The position numbers and the translations under genes were made by a program. A stretch of DNA of 5,346 bases from Sulfitobacter sp. (lineage in GTDB: Bacteria; Pseudomonadota; Alphaproteobacteria; Rhodobacterales; Rhodobacteraceae): positions 1 through 5,346 of the forward strand of contig JAGXHD010000202.1 of NCBI GenBank assembly GCA_024636395.1. Direction: 5' to 3'. Shown here one piece after another: positions 4,607 through 5,346 of the stretch (its first letter is position 1; every line of letters begins with the position of its first letter). The notes under the pieces were generated by a model, which was not told the origin of the DNA, did not search any database, and saw only the letters and a list, made by a program, of their open reading frames with translations.

Positions 4607-5222
4607 CCGGGCATACTGCCCTACGCACTGTGAATTCACGTCCCAGATCAGGCGCTCGCAAGTTGTCCGTACGATCACACCCGATCCTGTCTGTATTCGC
4701 CGGGCGCAGCCGGTCCCCGCACCTGTCGGTGACCCAGACGATCCTCTGGCAAATCAGTTCGGGCATAACGCGCAGGTCCGCCAGATCAGATCCCTTCACC
4801 TGCGTCAGATCAATCAGATGGCCCGCCTTGGTGCGCAGGCCGCGCACCTCGAAGGTCAGCGTATCCGGCATCTCGATCAGTCTCGTCTCGCCTTCCCAAA
4901 ACATCGCGTCGTCTCCGCGCCAATCCCCGCCTGAAGAAAACCGAACGTTGTAAGAGCCCGGCGGCACGAGAACCCTGAAAAACTCACCCCCCTCGATAAA
5001 TGCCGCCAGCACGTCGGTTTCCGTGTCAGGGTCCGACAGCACCATCACATAGTCGGAGTCCTGCGCGGTTTTTACCTGGAGCGGAAACACACTTGGCAGG
5101 CCTGTCCGGTTCCACATGAGCCCATGGGGAGGTTTGCCGGTGTTCTCCGAAGCTGCATGAGCTGATCCGGCCATTATCAGCAAAATCAGTACCGCTCTGA
5201 GCGTTCCCCCTATTGTATGCAT
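4599..5222 (-). CDS. Exported protein of unknown function
   Basis: The 207-residue product begins with a signal peptide: a short N-region, the hydrophobic run VLILLIMAG, and an AHA-A cleavage site after residue 23. It is therefore probably periplasmic or secreted. Residues about 38-140 look beta-rich, with the segments FFRVLVPPGSYNVRF and TLTFEVRGL separated by an acidic and aromatic stretch (GDDAMFWEGE). The PPGSY turn resembles small carbohydrate-binding or transthyretin-like beta folds, though I cannot assign a family. The C-terminal third holds four cysteines (158, 168, 182, 204), an even number that could form two disulfides after export. The ATG at 5222 is preferred to the GTG at 5225 because AGGAGGG (5235-5229) sits at better spacing for it. 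It converges on rpmJ. A likely gene end at 5288 lies upstream on the same strand, so it may be the second gene of an operon. Confidence 0.85.
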   Translation of the reverse strand: MHTIGGTLRAVLILLIMAGSAHAASENTGKPPHGLMWNRTGLPSVFPLQVKTAQDSDYVMVLSDPDTETDVLAAFIEGGEFFRVLVPPGSYNVRFSSGGDWRGDDAMFWEGETRLIEMPDTLTFEVRGLRTKAGHLIDLTQVKGSDLADLRVMPELICQRIVWVTDRCGDRLRPANTDRIGCDRTDNLRAPDLGREFTVRRAVCPEN

Positions 5223-5287
5223 CACAGTCCCTCCTAGGTCCTCTCACGGACAGGCCTAAAAGTAGCGCTCGGAGGTCCCCTCGCCAG

Positions 5288-5346
5288 TCACGGGCGCGTG
5301 TGGGAAACCCGCTGGTACTTACCCGTGCCGCCGCGCAGTATGGCGA
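5288..5346 (-). CDS. C-terminal end of an unidentified gene, cut by the window edge
   Basis: Reading the minus strand from the window edge, one frame gives AILRGGTGKYQRVSHTRP and then a TGA stop at 5290-5288. The codon choice is GC-rich like the neighbouring genes. The next gene starts 65 bases later on the same strand, which suits an operon. Eighteen residues are too few to name a family, and one other minus-strand frame also stays open here, so the call is tentative. Confidence 0.4.
   Translation of the reverse strand, partial: AILRGGTGKYQRVSHTRP

Noticed and set aside
5290..5327. Inverted repeat CACGGG...CCCGTG at the right edge
   Set aside because: It is short, with no T-run, and lies within the probable end of a coding region.

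Overview
The window looks like a chromosomal housekeeping segment of an alphaproteobacterium, most likely a Rhodobacterales (Roseobacter-type) species. The basis is the GC-rich coding sequence, a 41-residue ribosomal protein L36 that has lost its zinc cysteines, a DinB polymerase with an N-terminal zinc-ribbon extension, and the general style of the proteins. This placement is by recognition and was not computed. I see no mobile element, CRISPR array, phage gene or defence gene.

Layout from left to right. A small basic protein of unknown function (63-377, +) is followed by a non-coding stretch of about 220 bases. That stretch folds into three successive hairpins, the last of which is a good intrinsic terminator (497-531). 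Next comes pyrF (597-1304, +), which makes UMP. After pyrF a second non-coding stretch (1305-1489) again carries three hairpins and ends in a strong terminator (1444-1472). A Nudix hydrolase (1490-1933, -) and DNA polymerase IV (dinB, 1994-3247, +) diverge from a 60-base spacer. dinB converges on an N-formylglutamate amidohydrolase-family gene (3254-4114, -) with only 6 bases between the stop codons.

The spacer 4115-4265 appears to hold back-to-back promoters whose -35 elements share one TGATCA palindrome, and then two mutually exclusive hairpins in the leader of tRNA-Val(GAC) (4266-4340, +). rpmJ (4424-4549, +) lies 83 bases downstream and ends in a long terminator hairpin (4569-4606). The stop codon of an exported protein of unknown function (4599-5222, -) falls inside that hairpin. 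The right edge probably holds the last 18 codons of another minus-strand gene (5288-5346).

The genes do not form one pathway. They cover pyrimidine synthesis, nucleotide clean-up, translesion synthesis, formyl-amino-acid hydrolysis and translation, mostly as single-gene units. I do not find a convincing new multi-gene system. The most interesting signals are the two structured intergenic regions flanking pyrF (candidate small RNAs, 3'UTR RNAs or an attenuator) and the tRNA-Val leader.
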